Source: Candidatus Pelagibacter communis
GTDB lineage: Bacteria; Pseudomonadota; Alphaproteobacteria; Pelagibacterales; Pelagibacteraceae
Direction: 5' to 3'
Length of the DNA: 64,000 bases
Assembly (NCBI RefSeq): GCF_001180205.1
Contig: NZ_CVSU01000085.1
Coordinates: forward strand, 1 to 64,000
The position numbers were made by a program, and so were the translations under genes. Positions 17,152 to 26,816 of the stretch are shown here, piece after piece. Numbering within the stretch: position 1 is the first letter of the stretch; each line of letters opens with the position of its first letter. The notes under the pieces were generated by a model. That model made no database searches. It worked only from the letters and a program-made list of their open reading frames with translations, and had not been told where the DNA came from.

Positions 17152-17888
17152 TAATTAATTTTATTAAAGGTTCTATTAAATCTTATTGACTTATGCCATT
17201 TCCAAAATTCAATAAAACTTCCTATTCTTTTATCTGAAGAGAAAAATATAAATTGAGCTTTTCCTACTAAATTATCTTTATGTACATATCCAACACTTGT
17301 TAAGTACCTGCTATCTTTAGAACAGTCTCTGTTATCTCCTAAAAAGAAATAATGATCTTTTGGTACAGTAAACACATCAGAATTTTGATAGGTGTAATCT
17401 TTTAAATAAACAGTGTGAAATTTTTTACCATTTGAAAGTTTTTCTTCAAATCTATAAACATCAATATTTTTGTTGCCACAGAAAATTGTAGTTTTGTTAT
17501 TAATTTTAGATTTAAGAATTTCAGAATTATTTAAATATAAATTAGAATCTATAAATTGAATTTTATCACCAGGTAAACCAATTAATCTTTTAATGTAATC
17601 TGTTCGATTATCTGCTGGAGTTTTAAATACAATTACATCACCTCTTTCTGGACTACTAAACATAATTCTTTTGTTTAATATTGGAGGGCTAAAAGGAAAT
17701 GAATGTTTGCTATATCCATAGGTATATTTTGTTACAAACAACCTATCACCTACTAATAAAGTAGGTTCCATGGATGATGATGGAATATAAAATGGTTGTA
17801 CTAAAAGGGATCTAATTATAACTGCAATTATTAATGCATAAATTAAAGTTTTTATATTTTCTGAAAAAAAATTTTTATCTAATTTCAT
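17151..17888 (-). CDS. lepB: signal peptidase I
   Basis: Membrane serine protease that removes signal peptides from exported proteins. One N-terminal membrane segment (about 12-30) is followed by PSSSMEPTLLVGDR with catalytic Ser39, and DYIKRLIGLPGD with the general-base lysine K100. The C-terminal FFLGDNRDCSKDSR box is present. At 245 residues it is compact. It belongs to the pdxJ-acpS-lepB-rnc run and overlaps acpS by 4 bases. Confidence 0.96.
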   Translation of the reverse strand: MKLDKNFFSENIKTLIYALIIAVIIRSLLVQPFYIPSSSMEPTLLVGDRLFVTKYTYGYSKHSFPFSPPILNKRIMFSSPERGDVIVFKTPADNRTDYIKRLIGLPGDKIQFIDSNLYLNNSEILKSKINNKTTIFCGNKNIDVYRFEEKLSNGKKFHTVYLKDYTYQNSDVFTVPKDHYFFLGDNRDCSKDSRYLTSVGYVHKDNLVGKAQFIFFSSDKRIGSFIEFWKWHKSIRFNRTFNKIN

Positions 17889-18271
17889 GATGTTTGAATA
17901 ATTGCAAATGCAGTTGAATAATTTTTTTCATCCGAAATTGATAAAAAACATTTAAAATTTTTGATTTTAAAGTTCTTTTGTATGATTTTTGTAATTTTTT
18001 TATTTTTAACGTAATAAGGCTTTCCCTTTTTGTCATTAACAACTTCTATATCTTTAAAATTTAAATTCATACGAAAACCTGTGCCAAGAGCTTTAGAAAA
18101 TGCTTCTTTTGCAGCAAATCTCTTTGAAAAATAAGCTGCTTTATTGTTTGCTGCATTAGATTGTTTCAATTCTTTAGATGAGTAAATTCTTTTTTTAAAT
18201 AAAGGATTTTTAATCGATTTTTGAATTCTTTTATTTTCAACAATATCAACTCCAATACCTAGAATTTTCAT
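17885..18271 (-). CDS. acpS: holo-[acyl-carrier-protein] synthase
   Basis: Transfers phosphopantetheine from CoA to acyl carrier protein. The 128-residue protein has GIGVDIVENKRI (D8 region) and RFAAKEAFSKALGTG, the magnesium and CoA-binding motifs of the AcpS family. It directly follows pdxJ with no spacer and overlaps lepB by 4 bases, the standard alphaproteobacterial order. Confidence 0.95.
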   Translation of the reverse strand: MKILGIGVDIVENKRIQKSIKNPLFKKRIYSSKELKQSNAANNKAAYFSKRFAAKEAFSKALGTGFRMNLNFKDIEVVNDKKGKPYYVKNKKITKIIQKNFKIKNFKCFLSISDEKNYSTAFAIIQTS

Positions 18272-18991
18272 TTATTTTTTTATAATTTTTTTAAAGTTTT
18301 TAATTACTTTTGAAAGTCCATCAAATATTGACTCTCCGATTATAAAATGTCCAATATTATACTCCTCAATATCTATTATTTTTATTAACATTTTCGTGGT
18401 TTTATAGTCTAAACCATGACCAGCATGAACTTCTAAATTTAAACTTGATGCCAATTTTGCACTTTTTTTAATTCTGTTAAATTCACTAGAATAATTTTTT
18501 TTTGATTTAACTAGGTTTGCTAGTTTTCCGGTATGTATTTCAATACAATCAGCATTTAATTTTTTAGCAAGTCTAATGTCATTTGGGGAAGGATTAATGA
18601 ATAAACTTGTTCTTATCTTTGCTTTTTTAAATTTTTTAATTATTTTCTCTAACTTATTAAGATTGTTTTTTATATTTAAACCTCCCTCGGTAGTAATTTC
18701 TTTTCTATTTTCTGGAACTAAACAGATAAAATTTGGTTTTATCTTAAGTGCTTTATTAACAATTTCTTTATTCATAGAAATTTCAAGGTTTACAGGTACA
18801 TTTCTTAAACCACAGATTTTTTTTGCATCAATATCATTTATATGTCTTCTATCTTCTCTTAAATGTATTGTTACGGAATCAGCTCCATAACTAATAACTT
18901 TTTTGGCTGCATATAGTGGATCTGGATGTTTCTCTCCACGAGCGTTTCGTAGAGTTGCAATATGATCTATATTTACACCTAACCTTTTCAC
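18272..18991 (-). CDS. pdxJ: pyridoxine 5'-phosphate synthase
   Basis: Closes the pyridine ring of vitamin B6 from 1-deoxyxylulose 5-phosphate and 3-amino-1-hydroxyacetone phosphate. The 239 residues form a TIM barrel with the opening RLGVNIDHIATLRNARG, the HLREDRRHI phosphate loop, the EIHTGKLA segment and VHAGHGLDYK. It overlaps pyrE by 4 bases. The cofactor product is used by metY and glyA in this window. Confidence 0.97.
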   Translation of the reverse strand: MKRLGVNIDHIATLRNARGEKHPDPLYAAKKVISYGADSVTIHLREDRRHINDIDAKKICGLRNVPVNLEISMNKEIVNKALKIKPNFICLVPENRKEITTEGGLNIKNNLNKLEKIIKKFKKAKIRTSLFINPSPNDIRLAKKLNADCIEIHTGKLANLVKSKKNYSSEFNRIKKSAKLASSLNLEVHAGHGLDYKTTKMLIKIIDIEEYNIGHFIIGESIFDGLSKVIKNFKKIIKK

Positions 18992-19575
18992 TTAATAAAT
19001 CTGCTTCCTGGGGTTGTTATTGGTATAGATTTAAGTTCTGGAGGTAATTTATTTGCTTTATAAGTTGGAACATCAATTTTTAAATGAGATGTTATTCCAG
19101 TTTTTATTTTTAAAGATTGTTTGGTTGATCGATCAATAATAGATGCAAATCCAATTAATTTTGCTTTTGATTTTTTAATCAATTTAACACACTCCAAACT
19201 TGATTTTCCTGTAGTGATTACATCTTCTATAATTAATACTCTTGCACCTTTTTTAATATGGAAACCTCTTCTAAGAGTAAATTTACCATTTACCCTTTCA
19301 CAAAAAATTGTTTCTTTTTTTAGTAGTTTTCCTATTTCATATCCAATAATTACTCCTCCCATTGCAGGAGCTAGTATTAAATCAATTTTTTTAAATTTTT
19401 TTTTAATTTTATTTGCTAAAGATTTACAAATTTTATCAGCTAAATTAGGGAAGCTTAAGAGTTTTGCGCACTGAATATATTTTGAAGAATGTAGACCTGA
19501 GGATAAAACAAAGTGACCTTCTAATAATGCATTAGTTTTTTTTAAAATATTTAAGGATTTTTTGTGTGAAAGCAT
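18988..19575 (-). CDS. pyrE: orotate phosphoribosyltransferase
   Basis: Makes orotidine 5'-phosphate from orotate and PRPP. The 195-residue protein has the PRPP-binding motif VLIIEDVITTGKSS, the N-terminal ALLEGHFVLSSGLHSSKYIQC, and APAMGGVIIGYEIG. The ATG at 19575 gives the usual distance to SSGLHS, so the gene really does start 44 bases inside the 3' end of rsh. It is an unusually large same-strand overlap even for this compact region. Confidence 0.95.
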   Translation of the reverse strand: MLSHKKSLNILKKTNALLEGHFVLSSGLHSSKYIQCAKLLSFPNLADKICKSLANKIKKKFKKIDLILAPAMGGVIIGYEIGKLLKKETIFCERVNGKFTLRRGFHIKKGARVLIIEDVITTGKSSLECVKLIKKSKAKLIGFASIIDRSTKQSLKIKTGITSHLKIDVPTYKANKLPPELKSIPITTPGSRFIK

Positions 19576-21277
19576 TTCTTTTTTCTTCGTGTCTAATTAT
19601 CTTAAATTTTATACTCTTTTGTTTTAGCTCTGCAATAAAATTAGTAAAATTCTTAAGGTTTCTAATAATTAATTTAAATTTAAAATTAATATAATTGGGA
19701 TTTTTACCAACCATTTCTAAGCTCGATATATTTAATTTGTGACTTCCAATGAGTGAGCTTATATCTCCTAATTGACCTGGCTTATCAGGTAATGACATCC
19801 ATAGAGTGGTATTATATTTTTTTGTTTTTTCCTCTTTTTGCTCTCCTTTATCATGCCAATATCTTCTTATTGCTGCTCTAGCTTTGCCTGTTTTAGTAGT
19901 TGGTATCCAGTGAAGTGATGGTGAATTATTTTTAGATGTTATTATATTTACTCGATCACCATTTCTTAAAATAGTTTGTAATTCGCTTTTGTTTCCATTA
20001 ATTTCACAACCAACTGCTGAATTACCAATTTTAGTATGAACAGCATATGCAAAATCTATAGCAGTTGCATCTTTAGGTAATTTAATTACTGAACCTTTTG
20101 GTGTGAAACAAAATACGTTTTCTTGAAACATTTGTAGTTTTGTATACTCATATGAGTCTTCAGGGTTTTCATTTTTTTCTATAATCTCAACAAGGTCTTT
20201 CAACCAATCATACTCCTTCCAGCTTAAAGAATTAAATTTTTCAGAAGATTTATACTGCCAATGAGATGCAACACCTCTCTCGGCAAATTCGTGCATTTCA
20301 TGTGTTCTAATTTGAATTTCTATTGGTTTTTTATTTGAACCAATTACAGAAGTATGAATAGATTTATAACCATTTATTTTTGGAGATGAAATATAATCTT
20401 TAAATTTTCCCGGTATACAATTCCATTTTTTATGAAAAATACCAAGCGTTTTGTAACAATCGTCTACGTTTTTTAAAATTATCCTAAATCCAATAATGTC
20501 TGTTATTTGTTCAAGGGAAACTCTTTTTTTTTGGACTTTTCTCCAAATTGAAAAAGGTGTTTTTTCTCTACCATGAATCTCTGCATTAATCTCATTATCA
20601 TTCAATATTTCACTTAACTCAAAAGATTGTTCTTCAAATAAATCTTTTCTATCCAATTTTATTTCATCAAGTCTTTTTTTTATTAATTTTCTTGCATCGT
20701 TATTTAAAATTTCAAAAGATAAATCCTCAAGTTCGTCTCTTATTCTATGCATTCCCATTCTATCAGCTAATGGGGCATAAATTTCCATAGTTTCTTGAGC
20801 TATCCTTTTTCTTTTATCTTCTTTTGTAATTGCTTTAATGGTTCTCATATTATGGAGTCGATCGGCAATTTTCACTAACAGAACTCTGATATCTTTTGAT
20901 GTTGCTAAAATTAATTTTCTGAAATTCTCAACTTTAGAATTAGCTCCAGCTGAATTTTCAAATGCAGAAATTTTAGTTACACCGTCGACTAAATCAGCAA
21001 CCTCATCACCAAATTCTTGTTTGATAGTTTCATAAGTTGCAAAAGTATCTTCTATAGTGTCATGCAACAGACCCGTTGTAATTGTAGCGCTATCTAATTT
21101 TAATTCAGTTAAAATATTTGCAACCTCAATTGGGTGAACAGAATAAGGATCACCCGAAGCTCTTTTTTGACTCTTATGAGCTTTAACAGCAAAATTATAT
21201 GCTTTATCCAATTTTTCAGGATTAAGAAATTTATTATAATTCTTAACTTTATTTATAAGTTCATTTGAATTAAGCAT
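19532..21277 (-). CDS. RelA/SpoT-family (p)ppGpp synthetase/hydrolase, compact
   Basis: Bifunctional stringent-response enzyme by motif. The HD hydrolase domain has H48, then the H72-D73 pair and ADRLHNMRTI. The synthetase domain has GREKTPFSIWRK, IGFRIILKN and KDYISSPKINGYKSIHT with EIQIRT. TGS (about 390-450) and C-terminal ACT (about 505-570) domains follow. At 581 residues it is clearly shorter than the usual 700-740: the helical and zinc-finger or RIS parts between TGS and ACT are reduced to a short RAAIRRYWHDKGEQ linker. Hydrolase and synthetase motifs both look intact. It is the only such gene in the window. Confidence 0.93.
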   Translation of the reverse strand: MLNSNELINKVKNYNKFLNPEKLDKAYNFAVKAHKSQKRASGDPYSVHPIEVANILTELKLDSATITTGLLHDTIEDTFATYETIKQEFGDEVADLVDGVTKISAFENSAGANSKVENFRKLILATSKDIRVLLVKIADRLHNMRTIKAITKEDKRKRIAQETMEIYAPLADRMGMHRIRDELEDLSFEILNNDARKLIKKRLDEIKLDRKDLFEEQSFELSEILNDNEINAEIHGREKTPFSIWRKVQKKRVSLEQITDIIGFRIILKNVDDCYKTLGIFHKKWNCIPGKFKDYISSPKINGYKSIHTSVIGSNKKPIEIQIRTHEMHEFAERGVASHWQYKSSEKFNSLSWKEYDWLKDLVEIIEKNENPEDSYEYTKLQMFQENVFCFTPKGSVIKLPKDATAIDFAYAVHTKIGNSAVGCEINGNKSELQTILRNGDRVNIITSKNNSPSLHWIPTTKTGKARAAIRRYWHDKGEQKEEKTKKYNTTLWMSLPDKPGQLGDISSLIGSHKLNISSLEMVGKNPNYINFKFKLIIRNLKNFTNFIAELKQKSIKFKIIRHEEKRNAFTQKILKYFKKN

Positions 21278-21298
21278 AATTGATATTATACCACTATA

Positions 21299-21817
21299 TC
21301 AAATTTGTTTAATAGATCTAATGTCTCTATCAGGAAGTAGAGAAATCAAGGTTTTAACATCAATTTGTTTATCAGGATGGATCCAATTCTTTTGAATCTC
21401 AAATAATGGAAATAATACAAAGTTCCTTTTGTGCATCATTTTATGAGGTAAATTAATCTTAGAGTTTTTTTTTGATACCAAATTATTAAAATCGATTATA
21501 TCTAAATCACATGTACGAGGAGCATTTTTTTTTGCTTTCTTTCTACCTAATTGATTTTCTATAGATTTACATATTTTTAATAGTTCTCGAGGACTGTAAT
21601 AACATTTTAATTTTAAAATTATGTTTAGGAACTTAGGTTTTCGTGGGTCAGGCCAGGAAGGGGTTTCATAATAACTGGATACTGCGAGAACATCTAAGCT
21701 ATGTTCTGCTAATAAAAATTTTGCTTTTTCTATATTTCTTTTCCTTATACCTAAATTTGAACCTATTCCTAAAAAAACAATTTTAGCTTGATTTTCTAAT
21801 ATATCTTGCCTTTTCAC
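21299..21817 (-). CDS. folK: 2-amino-4-hydroxy-6-hydroxymethyldihydropteridine pyrophosphokinase
   Basis: HPPK of the folate pathway. [18 protein letters not shown], and [11 protein letters not shown] with the metal-binding DLD motif and [11 protein letters not shown] are all present. The start is uncertain: no ATG lies close to the domain start. In-frame choices are ATG 21877 or 21856 (up to 95-base overlap with smpB), GTG 21817 (35-base overlap, used here) or a rare ATT at 21781 just after the smpB stop. The conserved domain begins near 21775 in every case. Confidence 0.88.
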   Translation of the reverse strand: MKRQDILENQAKIVFLGIGSNLGIRKRNIEKAKFLLAEHSLDVLAVSSYYETPSWPDPRKPKFLNIILKLKCYYSPRELLKICKSIENQLGRKKAKKNAPRTCDLDIIDFNNLVSKKNSKINLPHKMMHKRNFVLFPLFEIQKNWIHPDKQIDVKTLISLLPDRDIRSIKQI

Positions 21818-22253
21818 GGTTCCAATCTCTACTTTTTTTTGTTGCTCTTTTATCATATTGCTTTTTCCCTTTTGCAACAGCTAGTTCTATTTTAGCTTTT
21901 CCTTTTTTAAAATACATTTTTGTTGGAACTAATGTGAAACCATCTCTTTGCATTTTACCTATCAATTTATTTATTTCTTTTTTGTTAAGAAGCAATTTTC
22001 TATCATCTGTTGGGTTGTGATTAGAGTAACTGGCTTGCTTGTATGGAGATATATGTGAATTAATTAAAACAATTTCACCTCCCTTTTCAACAGCATAAGA
22101 CTCAGCGATATTGACCTTGCCCTCTCTTACTGATTTAATCTCTGATCCCTTTAAAACAATTCCAGCTTCAAAAAGATCTTCAAAAAAATAGTTAAAACTA
22201 GCTTTTCTATTTAAACAAATGATTTTCAAACCAGGATTGGTTTTTTTGTTCAT
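21783..22253 (-). CDS. smpB: SsrA-binding protein SmpB
   Basis: Binds tmRNA and rescues stalled ribosomes. The 156-residue protein has the [19 protein letters not shown] opening with [13 protein letters not shown], the [12 protein letters not shown]-like strand, [15 protein letters not shown], and the basic tail [19 protein letters not shown]. It overlaps dapA by 1 base. dapA-smpB adjacency is common in alphaproteobacteria; the rpoZ gene often found between smpB and rsh is not seen here. Confidence 0.96.
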   Translation of the reverse strand: MNKKTNPGLKIICLNRKASFNYFFEDLFEAGIVLKGSEIKSVREGKVNIAESYAVEKGGEIVLINSHISPYKQASYSNHNPTDDRKLLLNKKEINKLIGKMQRDGFTLVPTKMYFKKGKAKIELAVAKGKKQYDKRATKKSRDWNREKARYIRKSS

Positions 22254-23134
22254 TAAATTAACTTAGCAGACTGAAGAGCTTTTTTTACAATTTCTTTTGT
22301 TGTGTCTGTTACTTTTACAAGTGGTAGTCTCACATTGTCATCACAAAGTCCTAAAAGTTTTGCAGCATATTTTACAGGACTAGGATTACTCTCAACAAAC
22401 ATTGAATGATGAACTGGTTGTAATATTTTATCTAATCTTTCTGCTTCTTTCATTTCGTTATCGGTGTCTGATTTAGAGAATTTTTGAAAATCTGAACAAA
22501 GTTTAGGTGCAATGTTAGCTGTTACACTAATAGTACCTACTCCACCACGCTTATTAAATTCAAATGCATTATCATCATTACCTGTTAATTGAATAAATTC
22601 TTTACCCATTTTTTCAAGTGTCTGATTAACTCTATCTAAATCACCTGTTGCATCTTTAACACCAACTATATTTTTTAATTCATACAGTCTGGCCATTGTA
22701 TCCACTGACATATCAATCACAGATCTACCAGGAATATTATAAATTATAATTGGTATGCCACAATTATCATTAATTGCTTTATAATGTTGATACAATCCTT
22801 CTTGAGTTGGTTTATTGTAATAAGGTGTAACTATCAAAGCGCCGTTAGCTCCTACTTTTTCAGCATGTGTGGTTAAAGAAATAGCCTCCTCAGTTGAGTT
22901 GGAGCCCGTACCAGCAATAACTGGAATTTTTCCATTACTTTCTTTTATACATAAATCTATAACTCTTTGATGCTCATCATGACTCAACGTAGGAGATTCA
23001 CCTGTTGTACCCGCTGGCACAAGTCCATTAGTACCATTATCGATGTGGAAATGGATTAATTTTATATATGCTTCCTCATCTAGACCATTATTTTTAAATG
23101 GTGTAATTAAAGCAACATTTGATCCTTTGAACAT
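22253..23134 (-). CDS. dapA: 4-hydroxy-tetrahydrodipicolinate synthase
   Basis: Condenses pyruvate with aspartate semialdehyde in the lysine and diaminopimelate pathway. The 293-residue TIM barrel has the Schiff-base lysine K160 in [13 protein letters not shown]44/T45 in [11 protein letters not shown]132 in IIYNIPGRS and R137. It is the first gene of the leftward dapA-to-recO run and is divergent from slt across a 43-bp gap, which must hold promoters for both directions. Confidence 0.96.
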   Translation of the reverse strand: MFKGSNVALITPFKNNGLDEEAYIKLIHFHIDNGTNGLVPAGTTGESPTLSHDEHQRVIDLCIKESNGKIPVIAGTGSNSTEEAISLTTHAEKVGANGALIVTPYYNKPTQEGLYQHYKAINDNCGIPIIIYNIPGRSVIDMSVDTMARLYELKNIVGVKDATGDLDRVNQTLEKMGKEFIQLTGNDDNAFEFNKRGGVGTISVTANIAPKLCSDFQKFSKSDTDNEMKEAERLDKILQPVHHSMFVESNPSPVKYAAKLLGLCDDNVRLPLVKVTDTTKEIVKKALQSAKLI

Positions 23135-23177
23135 AAATACTTATAACATAGTTTAAAGATTCATATACTAAAAGATT

Positions 23178-25403
23178 ATGCTCAAAAAAATATTATTTTT
23201 AGGTTTCGCCGTATCTATATTAATATTTTCAAATAATCTCTTTGCTGAAATCAATTCAGTTGTACCTTTAAAAAAACCTGTTTTAAGTAAAGAAGAAATT
23301 CAAAAGAAAATATCTATAAATATTCTTAAGCCATTAAAGAAGCCCACGAAAACCAAAGAAATTAAAATCGAAGAAGTAATTGTTAAAAAAGAGTTGGTTT
23401 TAAAAGAAAAAAAATTAAGTTTTAAAATACCGAAGAAAAAACCAACTGTGGCTGGCATTAGCTCAGCAATGAATATAAAAATTTCAAGATATTATAGTAA
23501 AAGAGACTTCGGGTTAGCTAAAAAAGCCATTTCAGAAATGCAGAAAAGTAAATGGTCATCTGCACTAAAAATTGCAAAAAAAGCAAAAGACAAGTCAATT
23601 TATAATTTTATACAATGGAGACATCTTTTAACCTCAGGTAATCAAGCTTCCTTTTTCGATTATCAAGTTTTTTTAAATAAAAATTCAGATTATCCTAGAA
23701 TAAGCAGAGTTAAATATCTTGCTGAGCATAAATTATCCACAGAAAGTGTCTCACCTAAAAAAATAATAAAATGGTTTGGAGAAAATGATCCATTAAGTGG
23801 TTATGGAAAAATGATACTTGGAGAAAGTCATATTTTAATTGGAGACAAAAATAAAGGTACAAAATTAATTAAAGAAGGTTGGGTCACAGCAGATTTATCC
23901 AAAAATGAATTAAAATATTTTAGAAAAAAATATAAAAAATATTTAAATGCAGATGACTATATTAAACGAGCTGATTATTTAGCATGGAATGGGGATCGTT
24001 GGGATTTACGAAGATTAATAAGGTATCTGCCAAAAGATTACGAACTTTTATATAATGCAAGACATCTTTTAATGAGTAAAGGTTATGGGGTTGACCAAGC
24101 CATAGCAAATGTTCCTCAAAAATTTAAGAATGACGCTGGGTTAAATTATGATCGATTGAAATGGAGAAGAAAAAAAGGACGTGTGGATTCTTCAACAGAA
24201 ATCTTATTGAAAATAAGAAATGATAAAGAGTATTTAGTTAGGCCTGACAAATGGTGGAAAGAAAGAGAAATTATCTCAAGGGCATTGCTTTATAAAAAGA
24301 AATATGAAATTTCATATAAAATTTCAAGCAATCATGGAATGACTGAAGGATCTGAATATGCAGCTGCTGAATGGATGAGTGGATGGATAGCATTAAGTTT
24401 TTTAAATGATCCATTAACTGCTAAAGATCATTTTAAAAATTTTTATGAAAATGTTAGTTATCCAATAAGTTTATCTAGAGGTGCTTATTGGCTTGGAAGA
24501 ACATATGAAAAAATAGGCGAAAGAGAGCAATCAAATAATTGGTACAGAGAAGCCACAAAATATCTTACTACTTACTATGGTCAGCTAGCTTTTTTGAAAT
24601 TAAATCCAAATGGAAAATTTGAATTAGAAAAAGATATGGAAATTGATCCAAAATATAGAATTCAATTTTTTAATAAAGAGCTTGTAAAAATTTCTTATCT
24701 TCTAGATGAATTAAAGAAAGACAAATATACAAAACATATTTTAAGGCATTTAGCTAACGACAATATAGCCAAGGGTAGTGAGGTTTTGGCTGCAGAATTA
24801 GCTACAAGTATAAACAGATATGATTTTGCTATTCAGGTTTCAAAAATTGCTTCTTATCAAAAAAGATTTCATAATAAATACAATTATCCAATAATTAGTA
24901 CTCCTAAATATATTAATAAAAGAAAAATTCCAGAAAGTGCTTTGATCTTATCCATAATTAGACAAGAAAGTGAATTTGATTTGGAAGCTAATAGTCATGC
25001 TGGTGCAAAAGGATTAATGCAATTAATGCCATACACTGCAAAATTAGTTTCAAAACAAGCTAAACTTCCTTATTCAAAATCAAGATTAACTACTGATCCA
25101 GAATATAATATTAATTTAGGTTCACATTATATTGCAGGTTTAATTCTACAATATGATGGTGCTTACCCTTTTGCAGTCGCTGCGTATAATGCTGGACCCA
25201 ACAGAGTTAAATATTGGAAAAAAATAAATAAAGATCCACAAAAAAAACAAGTTGATTATGTTGATTGGGTTGAATTAATAAAATTTAGAGAAACAAGAAA
25301 TTACGTACAGCGCGTAATGGAAAATTATAATGTCTATAGATATATTTTGGAACAACGTCCTGTGACCATGAAAAACTTTTTTAAAGATCAGCCTCTATTT
25401 TAG
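23178..25403 (+). CDS. soluble lytic murein transglycosylase
   Basis: Periplasmic enzyme that cleaves peptidoglycan to 1,6-anhydromuropeptides. A signal peptide (about residues 1-23, ending LFA) is followed by a lysine- and proline-rich linker (about 30-95), a long helical superhelix region, and a C-terminal SLT/lysozyme-like domain with catalytic E597 in IIRQESEFD, then AKGLMQLMP and VAAYNAGPNRV. The length of 741 is close to E. coli Slt70 with an added linker. Its TAG stop is immediately next to the CCA end of the convergent tRNA gene. Confidence 0.93.
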   Translation: MLKKILFLGFAVSILIFSNNLFAEINSVVPLKKPVLSKEEIQKKISINILKPLKKPTKTKEIKIEEVIVKKELVLKEKKLSFKIPKKKPTVAGISSAMNIKISRYYSKRDFGLAKKAISEMQKSKWSSALKIAKKAKDKSIYNFIQWRHLLTSGNQASFFDYQVFLNKNSDYPRISRVKYLAEHKLSTESVSPKKIIKWFGENDPLSGYGKMILGESHILIGDKNKGTKLIKEGWVTADLSKNELKYFRKKYKKYLNADDYIKRADYLAWNGDRWDLRRLIRYLPKDYELLYNARHLLMSKGYGVDQAIANVPQKFKNDAGLNYDRLKWRRKKGRVDSSTEILLKIRNDKEYLVRPDKWWKEREIISRALLYKKKYEISYKISSNHGMTEGSEYAAAEWMSGWIALSFLNDPLTAKDHFKNFYENVSYPISLSRGAYWLGRTYEKIGEREQSNNWYREATKYLTTYYGQLAFLKLNPNGKFELEKDMEIDPKYRIQFFNKELVKISYLLDELKKDKYTKHILRHLANDNIAKGSEVLAAELATSINRYDFAIQVSKIASYQKRFHNKYNYPIISTPKYINKRKIPESALILSIIRQESEFDLEANSHAGAKGLMQLMPYTAKLVSKQAKLPYSKSRLTTDPEYNINLGSHYIAGLILQYDGAYPFAVAAYNAGPNRVKYWKKINKDPQKKQVDYVDWVELIKFRETRNYVQRVMENYNVYRYILEQRPVTMKNFFKDQPLF

Positions 25404-25495
25404 TGGCGGAAGAGGAGGGATTCGAACCCTCGGTACAAGTTTCCTCGCACGGTCATTTAGCAAACGACTGGTTTCAGCCTCTCACCCACTCTTCC
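25404..25495 (-). tRNA. tRNA-Ser (anticodon GCU)
   Basis: The minus strand of 25495-25404 folds as a class II tRNA. The acceptor arm GGAAGAG pairs with CTCTTCC and is followed by G and an encoded CCA. The anticodon loop is TTGCTAA with stem GTCGT/ATGAC, giving GCU for AGC/AGU serine codons. A long variable arm (GTGCGAGGAAACTTGTAC region) and the T arm GAGGGTTCGAATCCCTC are present. The 3' CCA touches the slt stop codon with no spacer. Confidence 0.95.
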
Positions 25496-25507
25496 GTATG
25501 ACATTGT

Positions 25508-25535
25508 GTATTAAGCGATTGTATTGAAAATTCAA
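25508..25535 (-). promoter_or_regulatory. candidate promoter of the tRNA-Ser gene
   Basis: On the minus strand TTGAAT (25535-25530) and TAATAC (25513-25508) are separated by 16 bases, and the tRNA 5' end is 12 bases beyond the -10. This would leave a short leader of about six bases. The -35 box lies in the inverted repeat at 25523-25536. It is based on resemblance only. Confidence 0.4.
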
Positions 25536-25536
25536 T
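25523..25536. repeat. inverted repeat between tRNA-Ser and soxB
   Basis: ATTGAA and TTCAAT, separated by AA, form a perfect 6-2-6 inverted repeat in the only spacer between the divergent tRNA-Ser and soxBDAG units. It overlaps the tRNA -35 candidate and a possible rightward -35 for soxB (TTGAAA at 25524-25529, with TAATTA at 25547-25552, 17-base spacing). It could be an operator, but short AT-rich palindromes occur by chance in such DNA. Confidence 0.3.
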
Positions 25537-25562
25537 ATATATAAAGTAATTATTCAATTATT

Positions 25563-26816
25563 ATGAGAAATAAGTACTCGGTATTTTCGTTAATTAAAAA
25601 TGCTCTTTCATATCATGAAAATTGGCAAAGAGCGTGGAAAGATCCTACTCCTAAAAAAGAATACGATGCAGTTATTGTTGGTGGTGGTGGCCACGGATTA
25701 GCAACAGCCTACTATTTAGCGAAAAAACACAATATGAATAATATTGCTGTTGTCGAGAAAGGTTGGATTGGTGGTGGAAATACTGGACGGAATACTACAA
25801 TTATTAGATCAAATTATTTATGGGACGCAAGTGCGGGATTATATGATCATGCATTAAAAATTTGGGAAGGTTTATCTCAAGAACTAAACTACAATGTAAT
25901 GTTTAGTCAAAGAGGTGTAATGAACCTTGCACATAATTTACAAGATGTTAGAGATTTAAAAAGACGAACACATGCGAATAGACTAAATGGAATTGATGCA
26001 GTCTACTTAAGCACTGAAGAAGTTAAAAAATTTTGTCCAATTATAAACACATCACCAGATATTAGATACCCTGTTTTAGGAGGAACTTTACAACGAAGAG
26101 CTGGTACAGCAAGACATGATGCTGTTGCTTGGGGGTATGCAAGAGGAGCTGATGCAATGGGTGTTGATATTATTCAAAATTGTGAAGTTAAAGGAATTAA
26201 AAGAAATGGAGATAGTGTTGAAGGAATAGAAACTACAAAAGGATTTATAAAAACTAAGAAAGTTGGTGTAGTTGCAGCTGGACATTCTAGCGTAATAGCT
26301 AATATGGCTGGTCTAAGACTTCCACTTGAAAGTAAACCTTTACAAGCTTTAGTTTCTGAACCTGTAAAACCAATTATTGATACAGTTGTAATGTCTAACG
26401 CAGTGCATGCTTATGTTAGTCAATCTGATAAAGGAGAATTGGTTATTGGTGCTGGAACAGACGACTATGTTTCTTATACTCAAAAAGGAAGTCACCAAAT
26501 AGTTGAAGGAACATTAAATGCTATTTTAGAATTATATCCAATTTTTAGTAGAATGAGAATGTTAAGACAATGGGGAGGAATAGTAGATATTTGTCCTGAT
26601 GCTAGTCCAATTTTAAGTAAAACTTCAATTAAAGGTTTATACTTCAATTGTGGTTGGGGTACTGGAGGATTTAAAGCAACTCCTGGATCTGGAGATTTGT
26701 TTGCACATACTATTGCAAATGATGAGCCACACAAACTTAATGCTGCATTTAATTTAAATAGATTTGTAAGCGGAGACCTTGTTGATGAACATGGCGCTGC
26801 AGCGGTTGCTCATTAA
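25563..26816 (+). CDS. soxB: sarcosine oxidase beta subunit, heterotetrameric type
   Basis: FAD and FMN subunit that holds the sarcosine-oxidising site. The dinucleotide-binding fold is seen in [19 protein letters not shown] (34-52), followed by [35 protein letters not shown] contains H185, which corresponds in context to the histidine that carries covalent FMN in the Corynebacterium enzyme. The C-terminal [17 protein letters not shown] is typical. The length of 417 is normal. It is first in the soxB-D-A-G operon; its stop codon overlaps the soxD ATG by one base. Confidence 0.95.
   Translation: MRNKYSVFSLIKNALSYHENWQRAWKDPTPKKEYDAVIVGGGGHGLATAYYLAKKHNMNNIAVVEKGWIGGGNTGRNTTIIRSNYLWDASAGLYDHALKIWEGLSQELNYNVMFSQRGVMNLAHNLQDVRDLKRRTHANRLNGIDAVYLSTEEVKKFCPIINTSPDIRYPVLGGTLQRRAGTARHDAVAWGYARGADAMGVDIIQNCEVKGIKRNGDSVEGIETTKGFIKTKKVGVVAAGHSSVIANMAGLRLPLESKPLQALVSEPVKPIIDTVVMSNAVHAYVSQSDKGELVIGAGTDDYVSYTQKGSHQIVEGTLNAILELYPIFSRMRMLRQWGGIVDICPDASPILSKTSIKGLYFNCGWGTGGFKATPGSGDLFAHTIANDEPHKLNAAFNLNRFVSGDLVDEHGAAAVAH

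Noticed and set aside
19121-19474. 117-codon plus-strand frame opposite pyrE
   Set aside because: It lies entirely within the conserved pyrE coding sequence and has shadow-like composition.
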